Below, piece after piece: positions 6,159 to 6,201 of a stretch of DNA of 6,201 nt. The translations under genes and the position numbers were made by a program. Below the pieces are notes generated by a model. It did no database searches. It had not been told where the DNA came from and saw only the letters and a program-made list of their open reading frames with translations. The stretch lies in assembly GCA_021794335.1 (NCBI GenBank), contig JAJYQZ010000236.1, positions 1 to 6,201 on the forward strand, given 5' to 3'. This DNA is from a bacterium (lineage in GTDB: Bacteria > SZUA-79 > Acidulodesulfobacterales > Acidulodesulfobacteraceae). Every line of letters begins with the position of its first letter. The stretch's first letter is position 1.

Positions 6159-6201
6159 ATGGGAAATCTTTTAAATTCAAAAGACGATATCAAAAAGAGA
6201 A
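6159..6201 (+). CDS. Start of next operon gene, cut by window edge (trbF/virB8 position)
   Basis: The ATG at 6159 follows AGGG at 6151-6154 with four bases between, and opens a frame that stays open to the window end (MGNLLNSKDDIKKR, 14 codons). The charged, polar start without a signal peptide fits a protein with a cytoplasmic N-terminus. In P-type operons the gene after trbL is trbF, a VirB8 homologue with a short cytoplasmic tail and one membrane helix. The visible sequence is too short to confirm this; the assignment is by position only. Confidence 0.5.
   Translation, partial: MGNLLNSKDDIKKR

Noticed and set aside
1..6201. CRISPR array, tRNA, rRNA, riboswitch or insertion sequence
   Set aside because: No regularly spaced repeats, cloverleaf, rRNA-like sequence, transposase or terminal inverted repeats were found on reading; the window is almost fully coding on the plus strand.

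Overview
The window holds six plus-strand genes, a likely seventh small one and the start of another. Together they form the middle of an operon for a conjugative-type type IV secretion system (T4SS), the mating-pair-formation machine that moves DNA or protein across a diderm envelope. The largest gene, a VirB4/TraC ATPase, is the firm anchor. The other assignments rest on protein shape plus position. The order is prepilin (VirB2/TrbC), VirB3/TrbD, VirB4/TrbE, VirB5/TrbJ, a tiny membrane protein in the trbK position, VirB6/TrbL, then the first codons of a gene where TrbF/VirB8 would be expected. This matches the trb order of P-type systems (trbC-D-E-J-K-L-F) and differs from the F-type order, where TraE, TraK, TraB and TraV lie between TraL and TraC.

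The organism cannot be named from this window. The signal peptides, pilin and inner-membrane channel genes point to a Gram-negative (diderm) bacterium with an AT-rich genome, standard code and Shine-Dalgarno-led translation. No relaxase, coupling protein (VirD4), VirB11, VirB9, VirB10, origin of transfer or integrase is visible, so whether the host element is a plasmid, an integrative conjugative element or a fixed chromosomal locus is open.

Layout: 1-132 is a very AT-rich leader with a perfect 18-base hairpin-forming inverted repeat, a possible extended -10 promoter and a strong ribosome binding site. 133-1033 encodes the prepilin and VirB3, 1033-3651 the ATPase, 3691-4806 the VirB5-like secreted protein, 4803-4907 the small membrane protein, 4960-6108 the VirB6-like channel protein, and 6159 onward the next gene. 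No stretch over 300 bases lacks a gene, and no terminator was seen, so one polycistronic message is likely. Several junctions are stop/start overlaps (TAATG, GTGA, ATGA), suggesting translational coupling.

In the family model VirB4 powers assembly and pilin extraction, VirB3 docks VirB4 at the inner membrane, VirB6 forms the base of the channel and pilus assembly site, VirB2 polymerises into the pilus and VirB5 caps its tip. The points most worth a second look are a VirD4-style GKG Walker A in the VirB4 protein, the unannotated 34-residue membrane ORF in the entry-exclusion position, a 15-codon mini-ORF that bridges virB2 to virB3 by stop/start overlaps at both ends, and a Cys-bounded insert in the VirB5-like protein.
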